This document shows, one piece after another, positions 56,556 to 64,000 of a stretch of 64,000 nt of DNA (position 1 is its first letter; every line of letters starts with the position of its first letter). The DNA lies in the NCBI RefSeq assembly GCF_001729765.1, contig NZ_CP017181.1, positions 3,968,001 to 4,032,000 on the forward strand. Direction: 5' to 3'. Under the pieces are notes generated by a model. That model was not told the origin of the DNA, made no database searches, and saw only the letters and a list, made by a program, of their open reading frames with translations. Both the position numbers and the translations under genes were made by a program. The DNA comes from Enterobacter kobei (GTDB lineage Bacteria; Pseudomonadota; Gammaproteobacteria; Enterobacterales; Enterobacteriaceae).

Positions 56556-56589
56556 GGGATTGAAAATCCCCGTGTCCTTGGTTCGATTC
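56556..56589 (+). other. attR-like copy of the tRNA-Phe 3' half
   Basis: Exact 34-base match to 55535-55568. Similarity then decays (GAGTTCGGGAACCACT against GAGTCCGGGCACCACT), as expected for an unselected copy. A terminator follows at about the same distance as after the true tRNA. Confidence 0.85.
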
Positions 56590-56614
56590 TGAGTTCGGGA
56601 ACCACTGTTTAAAG

Positions 56615-56638
56615 AACCCGCCCAAAAGGCGGGTTTTT
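56615..56638 (+). terminator. Terminator after the tRNA copy
   Basis: AACCCGCC, loop CAAAA, then GGCGGGTTTTT. Confidence 0.85.
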
Positions 56639-56658
56639 GCTTTTGGTCTCTTTTCAAT

Positions 56659-57237
56659 CTAGGGATCGTTCCCAATCACATCCAGCAGTTTATTTTTAAA
56701 GATAAACAAACACGCCTCATTGAAGTTCTCCGCCCCCAGCCGTTCCGAAAGCGCCGTTCGTTTGCGGTAGAGGCTTTTCACCGACGTATTCAGCTCATCG
56801 GCAACGGCTTCCATCGACATCCCTGCCCTCAGCAACCGCAGCATGATCGCCTCGTGCGTGCTAAGCCGTAAGTTAAGCAGCCATTTGGTTGTCAGACGCC
56901 TGCCCTTCATATTGAGCACCAGATTAAACAGCGACGCCATATCCGGCGCGGTGAGCGACGTGTTCATAAACAACTTCATACTGAGTAGATTCTCTTCGCG
57001 ATGTCGCATATCCATCATAACGCAGCAGATCGTTTTCCTTGTTCTGGCCGGATGGCGTATCAGGTAATCATATAAACGGAGCGGAGAACGACTATCAATC
57101 AATACAGAGTATTCGTCGGCACCATTATCAAATATGTTTCTGTCAATCGAGTCGAGCAGGATAATATCTGGAAAAAAAAGCCTCATGCCCCTGACAAGAT
57201 AGCGATCCTGAGTCACTAACACTATTGAAGTTGCCAC
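56659..57237 (-). CDS. LuxR-type transcriptional regulator
   Basis: A 192-residue regulator with GTG start after AAGGG. The N-terminal ~120 residues resemble a degenerate receiver (SIVLVTQDRYLVRGMRLFF) without a clear acidic triad. The C-terminal LuxR helix-turn-helix is clear (LSTHEAIMLRLLRAGMSMEA, then LNTSVKSLYRKRTALSERLG). It is divergent from pgaABCD across an AT-rich gap, so control of that operon is a reasonable guess. It resembles RcsB/FimW/MatA-like orphan regulators in design. Confidence 0.82.
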   Translation of the reverse strand: MATSIVLVTQDRYLVRGMRLFFPDIILLDSIDRNIFDNGADEYSVLIDSRSPLRLYDYLIRHPARTRKTICCVMMDMRHREENLLSMKLFMNTSLTAPDMASLFNLVLNMKGRRLTTKWLLNLRLSTHEAIMLRLLRAGMSMEAVADELNTSVKSLYRKRTALSERLGAENFNEACLFIFKNKLLDVIGNDP

Positions 57238-57816
57238 TAACCATCCCTTTTAGATTAAAGCAAGAACGCTCCTTCCGAGAGAAGGCCGCCTTCGTTTTAT
57301 AGCGCTGTTATATTAACGACAAATGTATTCTGGCTTTGAACATCCCTCAATACACACATTGATGAGTAAGACTTCCTGTAGACCATCATTCAATGTCTGA
57401 CATTAATTATAAATAAAAAACAATCTCAGAAAAGACACTTCGCTAAACATTAAGAATTTTTGTCATGAAACTTCCCAAACATGCACAAGAAAGTACTTTA
57501 ATTGATGCTTCCAGGCCTCATTAAAAATATAAACAAATTTGTCACAATAAAAATAAAATACTTAAATATCATAATGTTATAAATACAAAACCCCTTCAAT
57601 ATAATCATAAAAAACCGCTCACTACAGAATTATCTCAAAACCACCCACCCTCTATTCACCATATTTATCCGGCAACATATCAGGTGTACATTACCGTTTA
57701 CCCAATCCACCGAGATAAGGATCCATAATTACCTTTAAGTAAGTACCCCATAACGTTACTGCATTCAGATTTAATGTTCTCATTTATCGCCTTTAACGCA
57801 CAGTTAAAAGGCAGCC
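57238..57816. promoter_or_regulatory. AT-rich divergent region before pgaA
   Basis: The 579-base gap is markedly AT-rich compared with the flanking genes and holds no gene I can support. It probably contains the promoters of the LuxR-type gene and of pgaABCD, and such AT-rich DNA is a typical H-NS target. E. coli pgaA has a long leader bound by CsrA; I did not find a convincing cluster of CsrA sites here. Confidence 0.45.
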
Positions 57817-60297
57817 GTGTTATGCAATGGATTCATGATAAACAAATGGCAAATAGATATGGAAAGATCGCTTCGCTTCAATACGTTATTCTTTTATCGC
57901 ACCCCAGGATTATTGTTACTGTTATTACTCTTTCCTGTTCTGGTTCAGGCAACGGAATCCGTTTATGAACAACAGATTCAACAGGCGCGTAACGGTAATT
58001 ACACGCCATTTCTTGATTATCTGCAGCATTATCAGCAACAGCACGCCCTGACGCCTGAACAGGTCGCAGACTGGTTACAGGTGGCATCCTGGGCAGGTCA
58101 TGATGATGAGGTGATTGAGGTCTGGCAGCGTTATGGCATTTATATGCCGCTGCCCGCTCGCGGCGTTGCTGCCGTTGCCCAGGCCAGGAGAAATCAAAAA
58201 GCGTGGCAGCCAGCCTTATCGCTCTGGAAAGAGGCGTGCAGCCTTGCGCCGAATAACGATGATTATCGTATCGGCTATATCAAAACCCTGGCCGATGCCC
58301 GCATGGATGCACTCGCGCTGCAGGAAGCCCGGCAGCTGGTCACCCAAAACCCCACTCAGGCGCATCTTCAGACGCTCTCGTATGTCTGGTTACGCCAGGG
58401 AAAAAGCTGGGATCGGCTTCTGGCGGACACGCGCGCACTGGCTACCGCGCCAGAGAATAATGTCCTGCTCAGCGAGCTTGTCGACGCCCTGACGGATAAC
58501 CGCGTGAATACCCCCGCGCTCATACTTTCACAGCGGGTGCCGCTGTCCCCGGCGGAGCGTCGCCGTCTTGAGCGTAACGCCGCCGCCGAAAGGGTTCGCC
58601 TTGCCGATGTGCCAGGCAGAACAGAAAAGGAGCGCCTGCAGCTTGCGCAATCTGCGCTGAATCGTTACGACGTTCTGCTTTCTCGCTGGAAAAGCGAGCC
58701 GCAGGCGGCGGAAGATGTCATCCTTGCGCGTATAGACCGGCTCGGCGCGCTGTACGCCCATGCTGATTATCCGCAGGTCATCAGCGAGTATCAGGATCTT
58801 ACGGCAGCGCAGCACCCGGTGCCGGACTGGGCAATCGGCTGGGTTATCTCCGCGTATCTGCAGGAGAAAAACGCCGATGCCGCCTTCTCGCTTCTGCAAC
58901 GCTATCCGCAATACGCCGCCGATCCGCAGGACGAAGAGCACGCACTTTTCTACGCCTGGCTGGATACCGGGCAGTATCGGGCCGCCCGCCAGTATGTAGA
59001 GCGCCAGACCCGTAACGTCCCCTGGACCCGCTACGATTTCGGTTCCCCTACCCCTCAGCCGAACGATCGATGGCTCACCGGGCAGTCTCTCCGTTTTAAC
59101 TATCTGCTGGCGACCTACGCCCTGCCTGAAGCCGAAAAGCTGTCTCAGCGTCTGGCGACAACGGCGCCGGGCAACCAGGGATTGCAGATTGACTACGCCA
59201 CTTTGCTACAGGCGCGGGGCCTGCCGCGTGCGGCCGAGCAGAAGCTGAAAATGGCGGAGGCACTGGAGCCATCAAATCTGGAGCTTGAGCAACAGCAGGC
59301 TTACGTCGCCATGGATCTACAGGAGTGGCAAGAGATGGATTTACTGGTCGACGACGTGCTTGCTCGCGCGCCGGTCGATCGCAGTGCCCGTCGTCTGGAC
59401 AGGCTCAGAACGGTTCATCATATGTCCGAGCTGCGCCTCAATGCGAGCAAGGGTTTGCACTCCGATAACCCCGTCAGCGGTACGCACGACCTGAACTGGG
59501 ACGCCACGCTCTATGGCCCGCCAGTTGCGGATAACTGGCGGCTGTTTGCCGGCACCCGCTATGCAGAGGGTAATTTCGATGAAGGCAAAGGCACCAGCCG
59601 CCACCTCCTGGGCGGCGTGGAATGGCGGCCTCGTGACCTCCAGCTCGAAGCCGAGCTCTCCAGCAACCGCTATCACGGCGCGAACAAGCCGGGGGCTCGC
59701 CTTTCCACAACTTACTTTCTCACCGATAACTGGCAGCTCAGCGGCAGCCTTGAACGCGTATCTCGCACCACGCCCTTACGGGCATTACGCAACGGGATTA
59801 GCGCCAACCGGGGGGAAGGCGGCGTGCGCTGGTATCAAAACGAGCGACGTGAGTATCAGTTTAGCGCCGCCGTCAGCCGCTTCTCAGACCACAACCACCG
59901 TCAGGAATACACCCTTACGGGTAAGGAGCGTCTCTGGCAAACCCCGTCCCTGACGCTGGATCTCGAACCGGGGATCGCCGCCAGTAAAAACAGCCTGCGG
60001 GACACGCTCTATTACAACCCGGCGCGGGATCTGTCCGTAACGGCCGCTCTGTCCGTCGATCATGAGATGTATCGCCATTACGACACCCTCTGGAGCCAGC
60101 AGTTCGTGGCAGGCGGCGGCAGCTACTGGCAGAAAAACCAGTCCGCCGGGGCCATCACCCTGCTGGGCTACGGACAACGCATCCAGTGGAACAACGTCAT
60201 CGATACCGGCGTGATGCTGAACTGGGATAAACGCCCTTACGACGGCAAGCGCGAGAGCAATCTCTCCGTCACGTTTGATGCGACTTTACGCTTTTAA
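57817..60297 (+). CDS. pgaA: Poly-beta-1,6-GlcNAc outer membrane porin PgaA
   Basis: An 826-residue exporter of the PNAG biofilm polysaccharide. A hydrophobic signal (LLLLLLLFPVLVQA) ends near residue 45. TPR repeats cover residues ~50-510, with the family segment APGNQGLQIDYATLLQARGL. A 16-strand beta-barrel runs from about 520 to the final TLRF, including LGYGQRIQWNNVIDTG and WDKRPYDGKRE. The GTG at 57817 has AAAGG upstream; ATG 57835 or 57859 are alternatives that shorten the long N-terminus. First gene of pgaABCD. Confidence 0.94.
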   Translation: MLCNGFMINKWQIDMERSLRFNTLFFYRTPGLLLLLLLFPVLVQATESVYEQQIQQARNGNYTPFLDYLQHYQQQHALTPEQVADWLQVASWAGHDDEVIEVWQRYGIYMPLPARGVAAVAQARRNQKAWQPALSLWKEACSLAPNNDDYRIGYIKTLADARMDALALQEARQLVTQNPTQAHLQTLSYVWLRQGKSWDRLLADTRALATAPENNVLLSELVDALTDNRVNTPALILSQRVPLSPAERRRLERNAAAERVRLADVPGRTEKERLQLAQSALNRYDVLLSRWKSEPQAAEDVILARIDRLGALYAHADYPQVISEYQDLTAAQHPVPDWAIGWVISAYLQEKNADAAFSLLQRYPQYAADPQDEEHALFYAWLDTGQYRAARQYVERQTRNVPWTRYDFGSPTPQPNDRWLTGQSLRFNYLLATYALPEAEKLSQRLATTAPGNQGLQIDYATLLQARGLPRAAEQKLKMAEALEPSNLELEQQQAYVAMDLQEWQEMDLLVDDVLARAPVDRSARRLDRLRTVHHMSELRLNASKGLHSDNPVSGTHDLNWDATLYGPPVADNWRLFAGTRYAEGNFDEGKGTSRHLLGGVEWRPRDLQLEAELSSNRYHGANKPGARLSTTYFLTDNWQLSGSLERVSRTTPLRALRNGISANRGEGGVRWYQNERREYQFSAAVSRFSDHNHRQEYTLTGKERLWQTPSLTLDLEPGIAASKNSLRDTLYYNPARDLSVTAALSVDHEMYRHYDTLWSQQFVAGGGSYWQKNQSAGAITLLGYGQRIQWNNVIDTGVMLNWDKRPYDGKRESNLSVTFDATLRF

Positions 60298-60305
60298 GGA
60301 TGAAT

Positions 60306-62255
60306 ATGCTGAACATACGTTTTTCCGTGAGTGTGATACTCATCGGCTGGTTCTGCCTCAGCGCGAGCATTTGCGCCCAGGCACTCCCGTTTATTGCCCC
60401 CAAAGAGAGACCCCAGCTGGAGGCGAGCAAGCCCTGGCCAACGAATCGATTTCTGGTACTGGCCTACCACGACGTCGAAGATGATGCCGCCGATCAGCGC
60501 TACCTCTCCGTTCGCACCAGCGCGTTAAACGAGCAAATAAGCTGGCTTTTGCATAACGGCTATCACGCCATCAGCGTGCAGGACATTCTGGACGCCCATG
60601 ACGGAAAAAAAACGCTGCCGCCGAAAGCCGTTTTGCTCAGTTTTGACGACGGCTACAGCAGCTTTTATACCCGCGTCTGGCCACTGCTTCAGGCCTGGAA
60701 CGTCCCTGCCCTGTGGGCACCGGTAGGCAGTTGGGTGGACACGCCAGCAAATCAAAAGGTCAATTTTGGTGGTCTGATGACGCCCCGCGATCGCTTCGCA
60801 ACGTGGGACATGGTGCGCGAGCTCAGCCAGTCTCCGCTGATTGAGATCGGCTCACATACCTGGGCCTCCCATTACGGTATCGTGGCTAACCCTCAGGGAA
60901 GCCGCGAGCCTGCCATCGCCAATCGCTTTTACGATAAGGCGACGGGCCGCTATGAAACCGATCGGCAGTTCAGCCAGCGGATCGGCGACGACGTGCATAA
61001 AGTGACCGAGAAAATCACGCAGGTGACGGGCAAAGCACCGCGCGCCTGGGTCTGGCCTTACGGTGCCGCCAACGGTACGTCGCTCGCCATCGCCAGACAA
61101 CAGGGTTACCAGCTGGCCTTTACGCTGGAAGACGGTCTGGGGGACGTAAATGACCCTGGCAACATTCCCCGTCTGCTGATCGGCGGTAATCCTTCGCTAA
61201 AAACCTTTGCCAGTTCGGTCAGCCAGATCCAGGAACACGATCCCGTTCGCGTCATGCACGTCGACCTCGACTACGTTTACGATCCCGATCCGGCCCAGCA
61301 AACCCAAAATATCAACAGGCTGATCCAGCGAGTTTACGACATGAAAATCAGCCATGTTTTCCTGCAGGCGTTTGCCGACCCGCAGGGCGATGGCCGGATC
61401 AACGCGCTCTATTTTCCCAACCGTCGGCTTCCGGTCCGCGCCGATCTGTTCAATTTTGTCTCCTGGCAGCTCCAGACCCGTGCGGGGGTGAAAGTCTTCG
61501 CGTGGATGCCGGTGCTCTCGTTCGATCTCGATCCCTCCCTGCCGCGCGTGCAGCGTCGGGATCGTCAAACGGGCCAGCTGCACGAGGCCACTGAACCTTA
61601 TATCCGGCTCTCCCCGTGGAACCCGCAGGTTCGCCAGCAGGTGACGGACATCTATGAAGATCTGGCCCGCTATAGCACCTTCAATGGGATTTTGTTCCAT
61701 GACGATGCGGTGCTGACGGACGTTGACGATGCCGGACAAGACGCCGCTCAGGACACAACGCGTCAGAAAAGCCGTCTGCTGATGGGCTTTACCCGTGCGC
61801 TGGGCCAGGCGGTGAAGCACATCCGGGGACCGCAGATCAAAACCGCACGCAATATGTTCGTCTTACCCATCCTTGAGCCTGAAAGCGAAGCCTGGTTTGC
61901 ACAGAATTTTGATGATTTTCTGGCGGCCTATGACTGGACGGTGCCGATGGCCATGCCGCTGATGGAGTCCGTTCCGGCGAACGAAAGCGACGCCTGGCTG
62001 ACGCGTCTGGTTAACGTGGTCGCCGCTCGTCCCGGCGCGCTCGATAAAACCATTTTCGAACTGCAGGCCAGAGACTGGGAGCAAAAACCGCAGCGTGCCG
62101 TTTCCGATAAACAGCTTGTCCAGTGGATGCGCGTTCTCCAGCTGAACGGCGTCAAAAACTACGGCTACTACCCCGACGATTTCATCAACAACCAGCCTGA
62201 TATCTCCCGCATCAGGCCTGAATTTTCTTCCTACTGGTACCCTGACAATGACTGA
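60306..62255 (+). CDS. pgaB: PNAG N-deacetylase PgaB
   Basis: A 649-residue periplasmic enzyme. The polysaccharide deacetylase domain (residues ~45-300) has the Asp pair in [11 protein letters not shown] and the His-x4-His metal motif in SHTWASHYG. The C-terminal glycoside-hydrolase-like domain starts near 315 ([13 protein letters not shown]). Partial deacetylation lets the polymer pass PgaA. ATG 60306 has AAGGA six bases upstream. E. coli PgaB is a lipoprotein, but here the signal ([10 protein letters not shown]) lacks a normal lipobox. The loop after [16 protein letters not shown] is about 20 residues shorter than I recall for E. coli PgaB. Confidence 0.94.
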   Translation: MLNIRFSVSVILIGWFCLSASICAQALPFIAPKERPQLEASKPWPTNRFLVLAYHDVEDDAADQRYLSVRTSALNEQISWLLHNGYHAISVQDILDAHDGKKTLPPKAVLLSFDDGYSSFYTRVWPLLQAWNVPALWAPVGSWVDTPANQKVNFGGLMTPRDRFATWDMVRELSQSPLIEIGSHTWASHYGIVANPQGSREPAIANRFYDKATGRYETDRQFSQRIGDDVHKVTEKITQVTGKAPRAWVWPYGAANGTSLAIARQQGYQLAFTLEDGLGDVNDPGNIPRLLIGGNPSLKTFASSVSQIQEHDPVRVMHVDLDYVYDPDPAQQTQNINRLIQRVYDMKISHVFLQAFADPQGDGRINALYFPNRRLPVRADLFNFVSWQLQTRAGVKVFAWMPVLSFDLDPSLPRVQRRDRQTGQLHEATEPYIRLSPWNPQVRQQVTDIYEDLARYSTFNGILFHDDAVLTDVDDAGQDAAQDTTRQKSRLLMGFTRALGQAVKHIRGPQIKTARNMFVLPILEPESEAWFAQNFDDFLAAYDWTVPMAMPLMESVPANESDAWLTRLVNVVAARPGALDKTIFELQARDWEQKPQRAVSDKQLVQWMRVLQLNGVKNYGYYPDDFINNQPDISRIRPEFSSYWYPDND

Positions 62256-63579
62256 TCGCATCATCGCTTTTTCTATTTTGTGTCTGGTATTCGGGTTGCC
62301 TTTAGGCGTGGCCGCCCTCTTTACCGGCGAACTGATTCTGGATTTTGTGTTCTTCTGGCCGCTGTTCATGTCCGTGCTCTGGGTCACCGGCGGACTCTAT
62401 TTCTGGTTTCAGCTTGAACGCCACTGGTCGTGGGATAAAGAGACCCCGCCACCCTCGCTCGCTGGCGAGCCGCTTATTTCCATTCTGATCCCCTGTTTCA
62501 ATGAGGAAAGGAACGCCAGAGAGACCATCAGCGCCGCGCTGGATCAGCGGTATAAGAATATAGAGGTTATCGCCATTAACGATGGCTCTTCTGATAACAC
62601 GGCGGACGTGCTGCAGCAGCTGGCGCAGGAGCAGCCGCGCCTGCGGGTAATTAACCTCGCGGAGAACCAGGGAAAAGCCGTCGCGCTAAAAGCGGGTGCC
62701 GCGGCAGCCCGGGGCGATCTGCTGGTCTGCATTGATGGCGACGCCCTGCTCGACCGCGACACTGCGGTTTATCTGGTAGCCCCGCTGATTCAGTATCCTC
62801 ACGTCGGCGCGGTCACCGGCAATCCGCGCATTCGCACGCGATCCTCGCTGATTGGGCGCATTCAGGTGGGCGAGTTCTCGTCCATTATTGGCCTTATCAA
62901 ACGCACGCAGCGGATCTATGGCCGGGTCTTTACCGTGTCCGGCGTCATCGCCGCCTTTCGCCGCCAGGCGCTGGCGGACGTCGGGTACTGGAGCCCGGAT
63001 ATGATCACGGAAGACATCGACATAAGCTGGAAGCTTCAGCTGCGCCACTGGGATATCTTTTTCGAGCCGCGGGCGCTGTGCTGGATCCTGATGCCGGAGA
63101 CGCTCAAAGGCCTGTGGAAACAGCGCCTGCGCTGGGCTCAGGGCGGCGCGGAGGTGTTTCTGGTCAACCTTCGCAAGGTTGTGCGCTGGGAGCATCATCG
63201 CATGTGGCCCCTGTTTCTGGAGTACGCGCTGTCCACGCTGTGGGCGTTCGCTTACGCGATGACGGTACTGCTGTTCATTATCAGCCAGGTCGCGCCGATT
63301 CCCGCCAGGCTGACCGTTGAGACCCTGTTCCCAACCGCGTTCACCGGTCTGCTGTTGGGCGTCATGTGCCTGCTGCAGTTCCTGGTCAGTTTGTTCATCG
63401 AGCGGCGATACGAGCGGAAGGTGGCAAGCTCGCTTTTCTGGGTGATTTGGTTCCCGATGGTGTACTGGATGATTGGCCTGTTCACTACCCTCGTCGCGTT
63501 TCCGAAAGTCATGCTTAAACGTCAGCGTGCCCGCGCGCGCTGGATCAGTCCGGACCGGGGAAAAGGAAGCATTCAATGA
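62248..63579 (+). CDS. pgaC: PNAG synthase glycosyltransferase PgaC
   Basis: A 443-residue family-2 glycosyltransferase of the inner membrane. Two N-terminal membrane spans (residues ~5-55) precede the catalytic domain with [15 protein letters not shown] (DxD-like), [10 protein letters not shown] and the processive QRLRWAQGG motif; further spans follow from about 310. It polymerises UDP-GlcNAc and works together with PgaD. It overlaps pgaB by eight bases. Confidence 0.97.
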   Translation: MTDRIIAFSILCLVFGLPLGVAALFTGELILDFVFFWPLFMSVLWVTGGLYFWFQLERHWSWDKETPPPSLAGEPLISILIPCFNEERNARETISAALDQRYKNIEVIAINDGSSDNTADVLQQLAQEQPRLRVINLAENQGKAVALKAGAAAARGDLLVCIDGDALLDRDTAVYLVAPLIQYPHVGAVTGNPRIRTRSSLIGRIQVGEFSSIIGLIKRTQRIYGRVFTVSGVIAAFRRQALADVGYWSPDMITEDIDISWKLQLRHWDIFFEPRALCWILMPETLKGLWKQRLRWAQGGAEVFLVNLRKVVRWEHHRMWPLFLEYALSTLWAFAYAMTVLLFIISQVAPIPARLTVETLFPTAFTGLLLGVMCLLQFLVSLFIERRYERKVASSLFWVIWFPMVYWMIGLFTTLVAFPKVMLKRQRARARWISPDRGKGSIQ

Positions 63580-64000
63580 ACGAAAATACCTTAATTTTGA
63601 CTGAACATCGGCTGTTACCACGTCTTTTCGATGCCGCGTTAACTCTGGTGGCGTGGGGAGGATTTCTGTTTTTCCTGTATGCCAGGCTGTGGATGCAGTT
63701 AACCGAAGAGAGTGAACACCGGTGGAGCGTCATTATTGCCTCCTTTAATACGGTGTTGATCTATTTGCTGTTCGCCGCGCTTAACGGATGGCTGCTGATT
63801 TTGTGGTATCAGTACAACCGCCGCCGCACGCATGTAAGACGGCGTCAGCCGGGCTATTTTCACCAGGAGGAGCTGGCCCGCAGCTTTAATGTCTCACCAC
63901 AGATCATCTCCGAGATGAGCCAGTACAACCTGCTGACGGTCTATCACGATCGGATTGGCCGTATTATTGATCTAAAGATCAGTCAGCAGGACGAGGAAGA
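63576..64000 (+). CDS. pgaD: PNAG synthase accessory protein PgaD (3' end outside window)
   Basis: The visible ~141 codons encode a small membrane protein with two hydrophobic segments (residues ~20-40 and ~55-77), followed by a basic cytoplasmic tail. ATG overlaps the pgaC stop (ATGA). In E. coli PgaD binds PgaC in a c-di-GMP-dependent way to activate synthesis. Sequence similarity is weak, so the name rests on position and topology. The visible length already reaches that of E. coli PgaD, so the end should be close. Confidence 0.85.
   Translation, partial: MNENTLILTEHRLLPRLFDAALTLVAWGGFLFFLYARLWMQLTEESEHRWSVIIASFNTVLIYLLFAALNGWLLILWYQYNRRRTHVRRRQPGYFHQEELARSFNVSPQIISEMSQYNLLTVYHDRIGRIIDLKISQQDEE

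Noticed and set aside
57774..57968. A 64-codon frame at the pgaA start.
   Set aside because: It overlaps the pgaA signal peptide in another frame and shows no family or leader-peptide features.

Overview
The window looks like a chromosomal segment of an Enterobacter-type member of the Enterobacteriaceae. The gene order speB/speA-yqgB-metK-galP-sprT-endA-rsmE-gshB-yqgE-yqgF-yggRSTU-rdgB-hemW-yggN-yggL-trmB-mutY-yggX-mltC-nupG-speC-yqgA-tRNA-Phe is the one known from E. coli, and the proteins are near-identical to the E. coli ones. Several accessory blocks interrupt this backbone.

Region by region: (1) 1-4385 is a catabolic cluster: a Rieske ferredoxin, a small unrecognised protein, a Rieske oxygenase alpha subunit, an SDR dehydrogenase and an IclR regulator on the minus strand, with a divergent MFS importer. 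Three copies of a GTTTCA..TGAAAC palindrome lie in the divergent promoter region. (2) 4389-5309 is speB. (3) 5540-21504 is an adhesion island inserted between speB and speA. A chaperone-usher fimbria runs directly into a two-partner secretion pair (TpsB and a 3009-residue TpsA with two families of tandem repeats). The fimbrial usher carries an in-frame TAG, and two poly-C tracts precede the fimbrial operon. (4) 21569-42282 is conserved backbone: polyamine synthesis, SAM synthetase with met boxes, galactose permease with gal and CRP sites, and the gshB-to-nupG block. The yggM-ansB pair found in E. coli is missing; a DUF559 gene sits there instead. (5) 42363-52326 is a citrate fermentation cluster inserted between nupG and speC: a 2-hydroxycarboxylate transporter, an FAH-family enzyme, citCDEFXG, and a divergent CitA/CitB-type two-component system. 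(6) 52381-55412 is speC and yqgA. (7) 55508-56640 holds tRNA-Phe, a 34-nt exact copy of part of it 1 kb downstream, and between them the remains of a mobile element. (8) 56659 to the end is a LuxR-type regulator divergent from pgaABCD, the biofilm polysaccharide poly-beta-1,6-N-acetylglucosamine operon; pgaD is cut by the window edge.

Together the accessory blocks provide surface attachment (fimbria, giant adhesin, PNAG) and extra carbon-source use (a Rieske-oxygenase substrate and citrate). Each block sits at a boundary between otherwise conserved genes. Intergenic regions also carry enterobacterial REP pairs and a second dyad family built on CCTAACCCTCTCCC.
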